Of a stretch of DNA of 38,985 nucleotides, positions 17,211 to 23,836 are shown piece after piece. Origin of the DNA: an uncultured Dysgonomonas sp. GTDB lineage: Bacteria; Bacteroidota; Bacteroidia; Bacteroidales; Dysgonomonadaceae. Numbering within the stretch: position 1 is the first letter of the stretch; each line of letters starts with the position of its first letter. The stretch lies in contig CALKIV010000073.1 in NCBI GenBank assembly GCA_937995835.1, forward strand, positions 1 through 38,985, written 5' to 3'. The notes beneath the pieces were generated by a model. It was not told the origin of the DNA. It ran no database searches and was given only the letters and a program-made list of their open reading frames with translations. Both the position numbers and the translations under genes were made by a program.

Positions 17211-18059
17211 ATGGCAGAATATAAACCCCGAAAACTTCTGAGTCAGCGACATCCTGCTCTTTACTTCCTAGCTGTATGGTGTAGGCGCGTCTTTCGTTAT
17301 GCTGATTGGTACTTGGTGAAGCGAGGATGTTATGCCTCTGAGCGAACAGAGGAGTTGCTCCCTTATCGGGTCAAGAAGCATCAATCGGTTCTTTTACGAA
17401 AACTTGGTGATTGTGATATGCAATTGCAACGGAATAAAGTGGTAAATCTGGGTATTGCTTTGCAAAATATAACAGGAATATTGATTCGCCCCGGCAAGGT
17501 GTTTTCCTTCTATAAACTGGTAGGGCTCCCCACTAAACGAAAAGGATATTTAGAGGGGATAGAGCTCTCCTTTGGAAAAGCTCGACCGGGCATTGGTGGA
17601 GGGCTTTGTCAGATTGCAAATCTGATCCATTGGTTGGCAATGCACAGCCCTCTGACAGTCACCGAGCGTTATCATCATTCATTCGATCCTTTTCCTGATG
17701 ATGGTAGGGTGTTGCCATTTGGTAGTGGAGCGACAGTTTTTTATAATTATAGGGACTATCAGTTGACAAATAACACAGAGCATACCTTTCAGATCAATCT
17801 TTGGCTGTCCGAAAAGTGTTTGGAAGGTGAAATTCGTATAAATGAAGAGCTAGACTATGCCTATCATGTGTTTGAAAAAGATCATCAGTTTCTGAAAATA
17901 GGAGATGTATTCTATCGGAAGAATGAAATATGGAGAAATAAGATTCTCAAATTCCGAGGAGGAGAAGTTATAGATACGGAACTGATCACCAAAAATTTTG
18001 CCAGAGTGGCATATACGCCAACAGAATATATTGAAGTGGAAGAAGGCAACTCTAAGTAA
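17211..18059 (+). CDS. VanW family protein
   Basis: A 282-residue protein of the VanW family, named after an accessory gene of vancomycin-resistance clusters whose biochemical role is unknown. Seen: the core VNLGIALQNITGILIRPGKVFSFYKLVG (78-105) and the Gly-rich GKARPGIGGGLCQIANLIHWLA, the segment that defines the family, then RYHHSFDPFPDDGRVLPFGSGATVFYNY. No signal peptide or membrane segment is evident. There are no other van genes nearby, so resistance should not be inferred; stand-alone members occur in many Bacteroidetes. It lies divergent from rsfS and 96 bases ahead of miaA, which has its own promoter. Confidence 0.85.
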   Translation: MAEYKPRKLLSQRHPALYFLAVWCRRVFRYADWYLVKRGCYASERTEELLPYRVKKHQSVLLRKLGDCDMQLQRNKVVNLGIALQNITGILIRPGKVFSFYKLVGLPTKRKGYLEGIELSFGKARPGIGGGLCQIANLIHWLAMHSPLTVTERYHHSFDPFPDDGRVLPFGSGATVFYNYRDYQLTNNTEHTFQINLWLSEKCLEGEIRINEELDYAYHVFEKDHQFLKIGDVFYRKNEIWRNKILKFRGGEVIDTELITKNFARVAYTPTEYIEVEEGNSK

Positions 18060-18112
18060 ATATTCTTGACGTAATAAACGATCGATGATTTCAGGACTTC
18101 TGTTCATTCATC

Positions 18113-18146
18113 TTTGATTTTTTTGACAAATCATTCACTATCTTTG
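18113..18146 (+). promoter_or_regulatory. miaA-pyrC promoter
   Basis: TTTG at 18113-18116 and TATCTTTG at 18139-18146, 22 bases apart; a second TTTG at 18122-18125 is too close. The miaA ATG follows 9 bases after the -7 box, so the transcript would be almost leaderless. Confidence 0.6.
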
Positions 18147-18155
18147 TAGCTAATT

Positions 18156-19073
18156 ATGAAGAATAAATACGACATCGTAACCATTGTAGGCCCTACTGCC
18201 TCTGGTAAGACATCTATTGCTTGCCACTTGGCATATGAGCTAGGTGGAGAAATAATCAGTGGCGACTCTCGCCAAGTTTATAAGGGGATGGACATTGGTA
18301 CAGGGAAAGATTTGAGCGACTATGTCGTTAACGGCACACCTGTCCCTTATCATTTGATAGACATCTGTGAAGCCGGTGAAAAATATAATCTCTTTGAATT
18401 TCAGCAAGACTTTCATGAAGCATATAATGATGTCACGAGCAGAGGAGTTTTGCCTATCCTTTGTGGAGGGTCGGGGCTTTATGTAGAGTCCGTTCTCAGA
18501 GGGTATTCACTGCCTAATGTTCCTATTAATAATGAGTTGCGAGAAAATTACTATTCATTATCTTTAGGGCAGTTGACCGATGTGTTGGCTAGCTATAAGG
18601 CTTTGCACAACACGACAGATATAGAAAATAAGCGTCGAGCGATACGAGCCATCGAGATCGAAGAATATAAGAAGCAACAGGAAGTTGTTAATAAGAACTA
18701 TTTGCCTCTAAATAGCTTAATTATTGGTGTAGAGATTGGTAGAGAGCAAAGGAGGAATAAAATATCTCAAAGATTGAGGACCCGTTTGCAAGAGGGTATG
18801 ATCGAGGAGGTAAGGGCTATTTTAGATCAGGGAGTTGCGGCAGAAGATCTGATTTATTATGGATTAGAATATAAATTTGTTACTCAATATGTCATTGGAG
18901 AGCTGTCTTATGATGAAATGGTGGAAAAACTTGAAATAGCAATCCATCAGTTTGCTAAACGCCAAATGACATGGTTTAGAGGAATGGAAAAACGAGGATT
19001 GAAAATTCATTGGATAGACTCTCAATTGCCGATGGAATCGAAAGTAGAAGAGATAATAACGTTAATGCAATAA
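18156..19073 (+). CDS. miaA: tRNA dimethylallyltransferase
   Basis: MiaA adds a dimethylallyl group to N6 of A37 in tRNAs that read codons starting with U. The 305 residues have the P-loop GPTASGKT at 12-19, the catalytic region SGDSRQVYKGMDIGTGK starting near 35, and the C-terminal RQMTWFR motif. The length is normal. The ATG at 18156 lies just after a strong -7 box. The gene ends 5 bases before the pyrC start, so both are on one transcript. No partner MiaB is in the window. Confidence 0.95.
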   Translation: MKNKYDIVTIVGPTASGKTSIACHLAYELGGEIISGDSRQVYKGMDIGTGKDLSDYVVNGTPVPYHLIDICEAGEKYNLFEFQQDFHEAYNDVTSRGVLPILCGGSGLYVESVLRGYSLPNVPINNELRENYYSLSLGQLTDVLASYKALHNTTDIENKRRAIRAIEIEEYKKQQEVVNKNYLPLNSLIIGVEIGREQRRNKISQRLRTRLQEGMIEEVRAILDQGVAAEDLIYYGLEYKFVTQYVIGELSYDEMVEKLEIAIHQFAKRQMTWFRGMEKRGLKIHWIDSQLPMESKVEEIITLMQ

Positions 19074-19078
19074 TACAA

Positions 19079-20419
19079 ATGGATATGATATTAATACAAA
19101 ATGCCACGATTGTCAACGAAGGACGATCTTTCAAAGGTTCAGTGTTGATAGAACACGATAAAATAAAGAAGATATTTGAAGAGGTTGTACCTGAGAATAT
19201 TGTCAATCAAGCTAAAACAGTGATTGATGCCACTAATATGTGGTTGATGCCCGGAGTTATCGATGATCAGGTGCATTTCAGAGATCCCGGGCTTACGCAT
19301 AAAGGGGATATAGAAAGCGAAAGTAAAGCTGCAATAGCCGGAGGTGTAACTTCTTTCATGGAGATGCCAAACACTAATCCGCAGACTACATCCATCGATG
19401 AATTAGAGAAAAAATATGAGCGTGCTGCTCAGGTTTCTTCTGCTAACTATTCTTTCTATTTAGGTGCTACCAATGATAATTTGGCAGAGCTCAAAAGGGT
19501 TAATCCGAAAGAAGTGTGTGGTGTGAAAGTCTTTATGGGTTCCTCTACAGGAAATATGTTGGTGGATAAGACAAAAAGCTTACAAGCAATATTTGCAGAG
19601 ATTGACATGCTAATTGCTACGCATTGTGAGAAAGAAGAGATTATCAAAAAGAATATTGAAGAATATAAAGCTAAGTATGGCGATGATATTCCTTTGGAAT
19701 ACCACCCTTTAATACGTAGTGCAGAGGCTTGTTATCAATCATCAGCCGAAGCTGTGGAGCTGGCTGATAAGTATGGAACGCAATTGCATATTCTTCACCT
19801 ATCCACCGAGAGAGAGATTGCTTTATTTGACTCAACTCCTTTAGAGAGTAAAAAAATCACTGGTGAAGTATGTGTCCATCATTTATGGTTCTCTGACGAA
19901 GATTATAAGAAGTATGGCACTCGTATAAAGTGGAATCCGGCAGTAAAGACCAAAGCAGATAGAGATGCTCTGTTGCAAGGTTTATTGAAAGGGAAATTAG
20001 ATGTTATTGCAACTGATCATGCCCCACATCTATTGACAGAGAAGCAAGGAGGATGCTTGAAAGCAGCCTCGGGAGGACCACTTGTACAGCATTCATTGCA
20101 AATGATGTTGGAGCTTTCTGAGCAGGGGAAGCTAAGCAAAGAGCAAGTAGTGGAAAAAATGTGTCACAATCCAGCAATTCTTTATCGCATAAACAAAAGA
20201 GGATATATTAGAGAAGGTTATTTTGCTGATATTGTTTTGTTTGAGAATAAAGTACAAACTATTACTCAAGAAAACATACTTTATAAGTGTAAGTGGGCTC
20301 CACTGGAAGGAGAATCGTTCAATTACTCGATAAATACAGTGTTTTTGAATGGGGAATTTGCTTATAAAGATGGAGAAGTTCAGCAGGTAAGAGGTGAAAG
20401 ACTTTTATTCAATCGATAA
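19079..20419 (+). CDS. pyrC: Dihydroorotase
   Basis: Dihydroorotase closes carbamoyl aspartate to dihydroorotate in pyrimidine synthesis. The 446 residues belong to the class I amidohydrolases: metal site near DDQVHFRDPG (62-71), substrate region MEMPNTNPQT, the carboxylated Lys in GVKVFMG, metal His residues in ATHCEKEE and LHILHLS, and the catalytic Asp in IATDHAPH. The first His of the usual HxH pair is Gln 64; I recall the same in other Bacteroidetes enzymes, so this is probably lineage-normal. Starts at 19079 or 19085 are both possible; the upstream in-frame ATG at 19010 lies inside miaA and is unlikely. A strong terminator follows. Confidence 0.93.
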   Translation: MDMILIQNATIVNEGRSFKGSVLIEHDKIKKIFEEVVPENIVNQAKTVIDATNMWLMPGVIDDQVHFRDPGLTHKGDIESESKAAIAGGVTSFMEMPNTNPQTTSIDELEKKYERAAQVSSANYSFYLGATNDNLAELKRVNPKEVCGVKVFMGSSTGNMLVDKTKSLQAIFAEIDMLIATHCEKEEIIKKNIEEYKAKYGDDIPLEYHPLIRSAEACYQSSAEAVELADKYGTQLHILHLSTEREIALFDSTPLESKKITGEVCVHHLWFSDEDYKKYGTRIKWNPAVKTKADRDALLQGLLKGKLDVIATDHAPHLLTEKQGGCLKAASGGPLVQHSLQMMLELSEQGKLSKEQVVEKMCHNPAILYRINKRGYIREGYFADIVLFENKVQTITQENILYKCKWAPLEGESFNYSINTVFLNGEFAYKDGEVQQVRGERLLFNR

Positions 20420-20495
20420 GGAGTGGTATTAGAATTTAGGCCTAAAATTAAATCTATTTAATTAAACTTCAAACTTCTACTTGTTGTGGTGTTTT

Positions 20496-20537
20496 AACGG
20501 TGTCAATATTAAAATATAATATTAACATCGTTTTTTT
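20496..20537 (+). terminator. Terminator of the miaA-pyrC operon
   Basis: A 16-base left arm (20496-20511) pairs with 20517-20532 at 15 of 16 positions including one G-U, leaving a 5-base loop, followed by a T run to 20537. Confidence 0.85.
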
Positions 20538-20654
20538 ATTAAATATTATTTACATGGAATTTTCTCGATTAATCAAGCGAAATTGGGTGAAGTTAGTGCA
20601 TAAATAATCTTTATTATGGCGTCTGTAAATAGGTATAACTACAAATAAAAATGT

Positions 20655-20662
20655 TAATTTTG
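20655..20662 (+). promoter_or_regulatory. Possible -7 box in noncoding region
   Basis: TAATTTTG matches TAnnTTTG on the plus strand, with no gene downstream on that strand before 21046. A -33 element is not clear. If active it would transcribe the repeat cluster. Confidence 0.3.
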
Positions 20663-20695
20663 ATTTGTTAACATACCTAATCCTCTCCAACTTCT

Positions 20696-20713
20696 AGCCT
20701 TTAGAGTGGAAGT
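20696..20713. repeat. 18-base direct repeat, copy 1
   Basis: AGCCTTTAGAGTGGAAGT, identical to 21078-21095 inside the end of exbD. On the minus strand this copy could encode FHSKG followed by a stop, like the tail of ExbD. Confidence 0.85.
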
Positions 20714-20763
20714 CGTCGTTGCCTTTTCTTGAACTTAACATTACTTTAAGATAAAGTGTTTTG

Positions 20764-20879
20764 CATTTAAGCACTTTGAAGAAAATGAGCTAAGCTAAAA
20801 AAATTGCTAGATGAGCTAAGCTTTATTGTATGGAAAATGAGCTATTGGGCTGTAATTCGTTTTTTTTAGTGCTTAAATG
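20764..20879. repeat. 12-base inverted repeat enclosing the repeat cluster
   Basis: CATTTAAGCACT at 20764-20775 is the exact reverse complement of AGTGCTTAAATG at 20868-20879. The left arm overlaps the 3' side of a local hairpin (AAAGTGTTT at 20753-20761 with AAGCACTTT at 20769-20777), so the two pairings exclude each other. Confidence 0.8.
20785..20844. repeat. Three ATGAGCTA repeats at 26-base spacing
   Basis: ATGAGCTA begins at 20785, 20811 and 20837. The first two copies extend to ATGAGCTAAGCT; the first and third are preceded by GAAA or GGAAA. The rest of each 26-base unit is not conserved. Confidence 0.75.
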
Positions 20880-20985
20880 AATGTTTTAAACCTTGTTTCT
20901 AGGCTATATTTTCTTGTTGCACCAACTCTATTGAAATATCCTTATCTAGCAAGAGTTAAATATTATATTCATCGTTGTTGTTCTA

Positions 20986-21027
20986 CGAAAAATTGTTCAT
21001 CCTATTGGTTCTATAAGATGAACAATT
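20986..21027 (-). terminator. Terminator of exbD
   Basis: AATTGTTCATC (20991-21001) pairs perfectly with GATGAACAATT (21017-21027) around a 15-base loop. On the minus strand the stem is followed by a T run, fitting the end of the exbD transcript. Confidence 0.75.
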
Positions 21028-21045
21028 AAAAATGGAAGAGGTAAA

Positions 21046-21657
21046 CTATCGCTTTGCCAATGCATGTTGATATGTTGAGCCTTTAGAGTGGAAGTTTTCA
21101 AGTAGATAACGATCTCCCTCAGTCATGTCAACTACTGCATATCGAGAAATGTGGCAAATCGCCATTTCGTCTAAAATGTCTATAAGATTTTCATACTTCG
21201 CTTTTTCTGTTAGTTTGATGACTACAACTTCTGCCGTTTTAAACCTCTTGATCTTTTTGATTTCTTCTTTGTATTGAGCATCAGAATATTGCTTCCTATC
21301 AAGGTCTTTTATTTTGTAATAGACCTCTCTGTTTTTTTCAATTAGCATAGTTCTGACTTCTTCGTAGGAGATTTCCTTCAAACTAGCATAGTCTTCATAA
21401 TCAGGAAGACCTTTGTAGTAATAAAGTTTATCATCTCCATCCAAAATAACAGTTGTTGTCCAAGAGTCACCTGCGTCAGGAATGATTATTTCTTCCAGAT
21501 CGGGTACAGGCATTGCCAAATCGAGAATTTGTGGTTTGGCTAATGTGGTGCAAAACATGAAAAATGTGAGCAACAACATATTCATATCCACCATAGGAGT
21601 AAAGTCTACTCGTGTATTTTTACGTGTGGTGTTTGCTTTCGATCTCTTCTTTATCAT
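21046..21657 (-). CDS. ExbD/TolR family energy-transducing protein
   Basis: ExbD works with ExbB as a proton-driven motor that powers TonB-dependent transport. The 203 residues show the family start: a basic cytoplasmic N-terminus, then RVDFTPMVDMNMLLLTFFMF, with the proton-carrying Asp at 24 and a single membrane segment at about 22-40, then a periplasmic domain. At 203 residues it is longer than the E. coli protein (about 140), as is usual in Bacteroidetes. Notably no exbB or second exbD lies beside it: both flanks are noncoding for 400 bases or more, so it must use a motor partner encoded elsewhere. Its last 50 bases contain copy 2 of an 18-base repeat. No clear promoter was found. Confidence 0.9.
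   Translation of the reverse strand: MIKKRSKANTTRKNTRVDFTPMVDMNMLLLTFFMFCTTLAKPQILDLAMPVPDLEEIIIPDAGDSWTTTVILDGDDKLYYYKGLPDYEDYASLKEISYEEVRTMLIEKNREVYYKIKDLDRKQYSDAQYKEEIKKIKRFKTAEVVVIKLTEKAKYENLIDILDEMAICHISRYAVVDMTEGDRYLLENFHSKGSTYQHALAKR
21078..21095. repeat. 18-base direct repeat, copy 2
   Basis: AGCCTTTAGAGTGGAAGT, identical to 20696-20713. Here it codes on the minus strand for the FHSKG region of the ExbD tail. Confidence 0.85.
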
Positions 21658-22002
21658 GGCTTTATTGTTTTAAAGGTTATATAATCTATCTTCTTTAATT
21701 AATAGATGCTATGTCGCTTCATTTTCCATAAACTATTTCAAGATGCTTGCAGAATGGAGTGTGTTTTGATTAGATTGATGGCCGTCGCGCCTCTTTTTGT
21801 GTCGTTGCCTGAAATTTCATTCTTTTTTTCCTCTCAAATAGCTTTAAATTCTCCAAATTTTATAATAATCCATATCAGAGCACTATTTTGCAGAAAGTTA
21901 TCTCATAATTTTTAGAAAATAACGAATTGTTATGAAATCGAGGTGATTGTTGTTTGTTCGCATGATGGAATGGGTAAAACGAGTTGGAGAGTATATCATG
22001 CA
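21658..22002. other. Gene-free stretch upstream of exbD
   Basis: About 345 bases of AT-rich sequence without a supported gene. I looked for an exbB remnant, a -7 box for exbD and structured RNA and saw none that I could defend. Confidence 0.5.
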
Positions 22003-22036
22003 AATAGGGCTGTGATTTTAGAATCACAGCCCTATT
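22003..22036 (-). terminator. Hairpin after the DUF3127 gene
   Basis: AATAGGGCTGTGATT and AATCACAGCCCTATT form a perfect 15-base stem with a 4-base loop. The T run on the minus strand is short, but the position 27 bases after the stop fits a terminator. Confidence 0.75.
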
Positions 22037-22062
22037 GATATCTTATAGTCCTTGTTTTTACT

Positions 22063-22422
22063 TTAAAAAGGTAGATCGTCTTCACTTTCTTTACCGAAAT
22101 CTACTGGTGGAGGAGTTGCTGCAGGTTGACCTCCTGTAGCTGCAGGAGCGGCACTAGCGTCTGCAGGAGCAAGTCGCCATGCACGTAGGTCTGTATACCA
22201 GTTGCCATTGAATTCTCTACTCTCTACATCAAATGAAACTGTAAGCATTGCATTCTCTTGTAGCAGAGGGTCGCCAACTTTGTCTCCCCAAAGAGTAATA
22301 CACACCTTTTTAGGGTACATGCCATCCGTTTCGAAAATCACGTTTTGTCTTTTCCACTCTCCATTTTTACCCATTCCTGTAACAGGAGGGATGATTTGAA
22401 TTAATTTAGCTGTTAATTCCAT
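22063..22422 (-). CDS. DUF3127 protein with SSB-like tail
   Basis: A 119-residue protein of the DUF3127 family, predicted to have an OB fold. Seen: MELTAKLIQIIPP, the block KKVCITLWGDKV, VSFDVESREFNGNWYTDLRAW, then a flexible linker rich in Ala, Pro and Gly (about 85-108) and an acidic end, ESEDDLPF. The architecture of one OB-like domain, disordered linker and an acidic tip ending in Pro-Phe is that of single-stranded DNA-binding protein SSB, whose tip recruits repair enzymes. It is not a canonical ssb: the core differs. It has its own promoter and follows the AI-2E permease gene by 65 bases. Confidence 0.85.
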   Translation of the reverse strand: MELTAKLIQIIPPVTGMGKNGEWKRQNVIFETDGMYPKKVCITLWGDKVGDPLLQENAMLTVSFDVESREFNGNWYTDLRAWRLAPADASAAPAATGGQPAATPPPVDFGKESEDDLPF

Positions 22423-22462
22423 GCAATTATTTTATTGTTCAGTTATACATTTTTTAGAAACA

Positions 22463-22492
22463 CAAAGGTATAAAAAATATTTCATCATCAAT
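22463..22492 (-). promoter_or_regulatory. Promoter of the DUF3127 gene
   Basis: Minus-strand ATTG at 22492-22489, an 18-base spacer, and TACCTTTG at 22470-22463, about 40 bases before the ATG. The -33 element overlaps the last codons of the permease gene. Confidence 0.6.
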
Positions 22493-23627
22493 CGGTTTCG
22501 TGTGACGACATATTTTTCTCTGCTGCTGCCATAGCCTCTTTTTCTGCGGCAGAAATGAATTCCTTATAGTAAGATAGTATAAGTGTGGTAAGCGGAATAG
22601 CTATAATCATACCTACGATGCCTAATAGCGTGCCCCAGATAGATAGTGACAGCAAGATGATCGCTGGATTTAATCCCATGGCTTTACCCATGATGCGAGG
22701 AACGAGAAATAGATCCATCACAAACTGTACAAACGCATATACCAAAGCTGTTAGCCCTATCATCGCCCAAAAGCTCATGCCAGTCTGAGTAGATCCAAGC
22801 CAGCACAAGAGAATGGCAGGCGGAAAGGTAACTACTTGCAGATAGGGAATCATGTGAACGAGGCCTACAATAATACCAAACAGAATGGCTAACGGAAGGC
22901 CTATCAACTGAAAACCTATAGCGTATAAACAAGCTAAAATAACGCAAATCAGTGCTTGATGCCTGAAGTACTTATTCATGTTTTCTTCCACATCAGCAGC
23001 TATCCTCAGTACTCTGCTTCTATATTTAGGAGGAATAAGAAATTTCCACAAGTCGTTGATCTTGTCATAGTCTAAAAGAATAAAGAGTAGATAAAGACCA
23101 ATTAGAAAAACAACAGTGACACCTAGAATAAATGATATTGTATTGGAAAATAACATATTGATGGCAGGGCTCAGTTGCTCAATAGACTCAATGATGTTCT
23201 CTCTGGATAGTGCATTTCTAATTTCCTTGAAGTCAACGAATCTGTTGATAAGATCAGCTACATTTATAGGGTGATTTCCTGTGGTGGATGATGATAATGC
23301 TCTGAAATCGTAATTGGATATCAGTGAATTGATTTGCCAGATTTCGGCTCGTACTAAAGGAACTATGAGAAATCCTATTCCTGTGAGCACAGCCAAGCAT
23401 AGAAATAGTGTTAATATCACGGCTATACCCTGCTTCAGGTGTAAACGCTTTTTCAAGAATCTGACAATAGGATTTAGCATATAGGCAAAAAGCCAAGCAA
23501 TGAAAAAAGGAAGGAGTACCCCTCGCAGGTGATATAAAAAAAATAAGCCTATCAAAATGGCGAAAATGCTAATTAAGAGTCGAACAACTCTGTCCAGAGT
23601 GTAAGGTTGATTGGCTTGGTATTTCAT
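22488..23627 (-). CDS. AI-2E family transporter (membrane permease)
   Basis: A 379-residue integral membrane protein of the AI-2E exporter family (formerly UPF0118), whose members have been linked to autoinducer-2 export or to sodium/proton antiport. About eight hydrophobic segments are visible, with the family region LFGIIVGLVHMIPYLQVVTFPPAILLC and the C-terminal DLFLVPRIMGKAMGLNPAIILLSLSIWGTLLG. The start is set at ATG 23627 (MKYQANQPYTL), because a TATATTTG promoter box lies at 23668-23661, downstream of the alternative ATG at 23678. The substrate is not known; the tail is rich in Ala and Glu. Confidence 0.9.
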   Translation of the reverse strand: MKYQANQPYTLDRVVRLLISIFAILIGLFFLYHLRGVLLPFFIAWLFAYMLNPIVRFLKKRLHLKQGIAVILTLFLCLAVLTGIGFLIVPLVRAEIWQINSLISNYDFRALSSSTTGNHPINVADLINRFVDFKEIRNALSRENIIESIEQLSPAINMLFSNTISFILGVTVVFLIGLYLLFILLDYDKINDLWKFLIPPKYRSRVLRIAADVEENMNKYFRHQALICVILACLYAIGFQLIGLPLAILFGIIVGLVHMIPYLQVVTFPPAILLCWLGSTQTGMSFWAMIGLTALVYAFVQFVMDLFLVPRIMGKAMGLNPAIILLSLSIWGTLLGIVGMIIAIPLTTLILSYYKEFISAAEKEAMAAAEKNMSSHETD

Positions 23628-23660
23628 TGTGCTTGATATTTTATGCTTTAATGTGCGGCC

Positions 23661-23668
23661 CAAATATA
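23661..23668 (-). promoter_or_regulatory. -7 box of the AI-2E family gene
   Basis: Minus-strand TATATTTG, about 33 bases before ATG 23627. Its position decides against the ATG at 23678. Confidence 0.5.
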
Positions 23669-23748
23669 ATAAATACAATCTAGAGCTTAGCCTGAAATAT
23701 AAATTAATATTTTATTTTTTGATTTAAGACATTAGGCTTTTTCGGAAC

Positions 23749-23777
23749 TTTGTCCTTGTCTAAAGTTGCTATCTTTG
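23749..23777 (+). promoter_or_regulatory. dacB promoter
   Basis: TTTG at 23749-23752 and TATCTTTG at 23770-23777 with a 17-base spacer; the gene starts 59 bases later. Confidence 0.65.
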
Positions 23778-23836
23778 CAAAGATATTTCATTCATTCGAA
23801 TAATTTAAGCAGAGACCTAACAAATTAAACAGCATT

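Larger units (their letters stand above)
20538..20985. other. Gene-free stretch with repeats and possible small RNA
   Basis: No coding sequence can be supported between the pyrC and exbD terminators. It holds a plus-strand TAATTTTG box at 20655-20662, one copy of an 18-base repeat (20696-20713), a hairpin (20753-20777), a 12-base inverted repeat, and three copies of ATGAGCTA at 26-base spacing, ending in an 8-T run at 20860-20867. This arrangement could be a small structured RNA or the relic of a mobile or deleted element. Confidence 0.5.

Noticed and set aside
21706..21915. Possible 69-residue plus-strand gene upstream of exbD
   Set aside because: Composition looks random, no promoter or family, and no partner to suggest it is translated.
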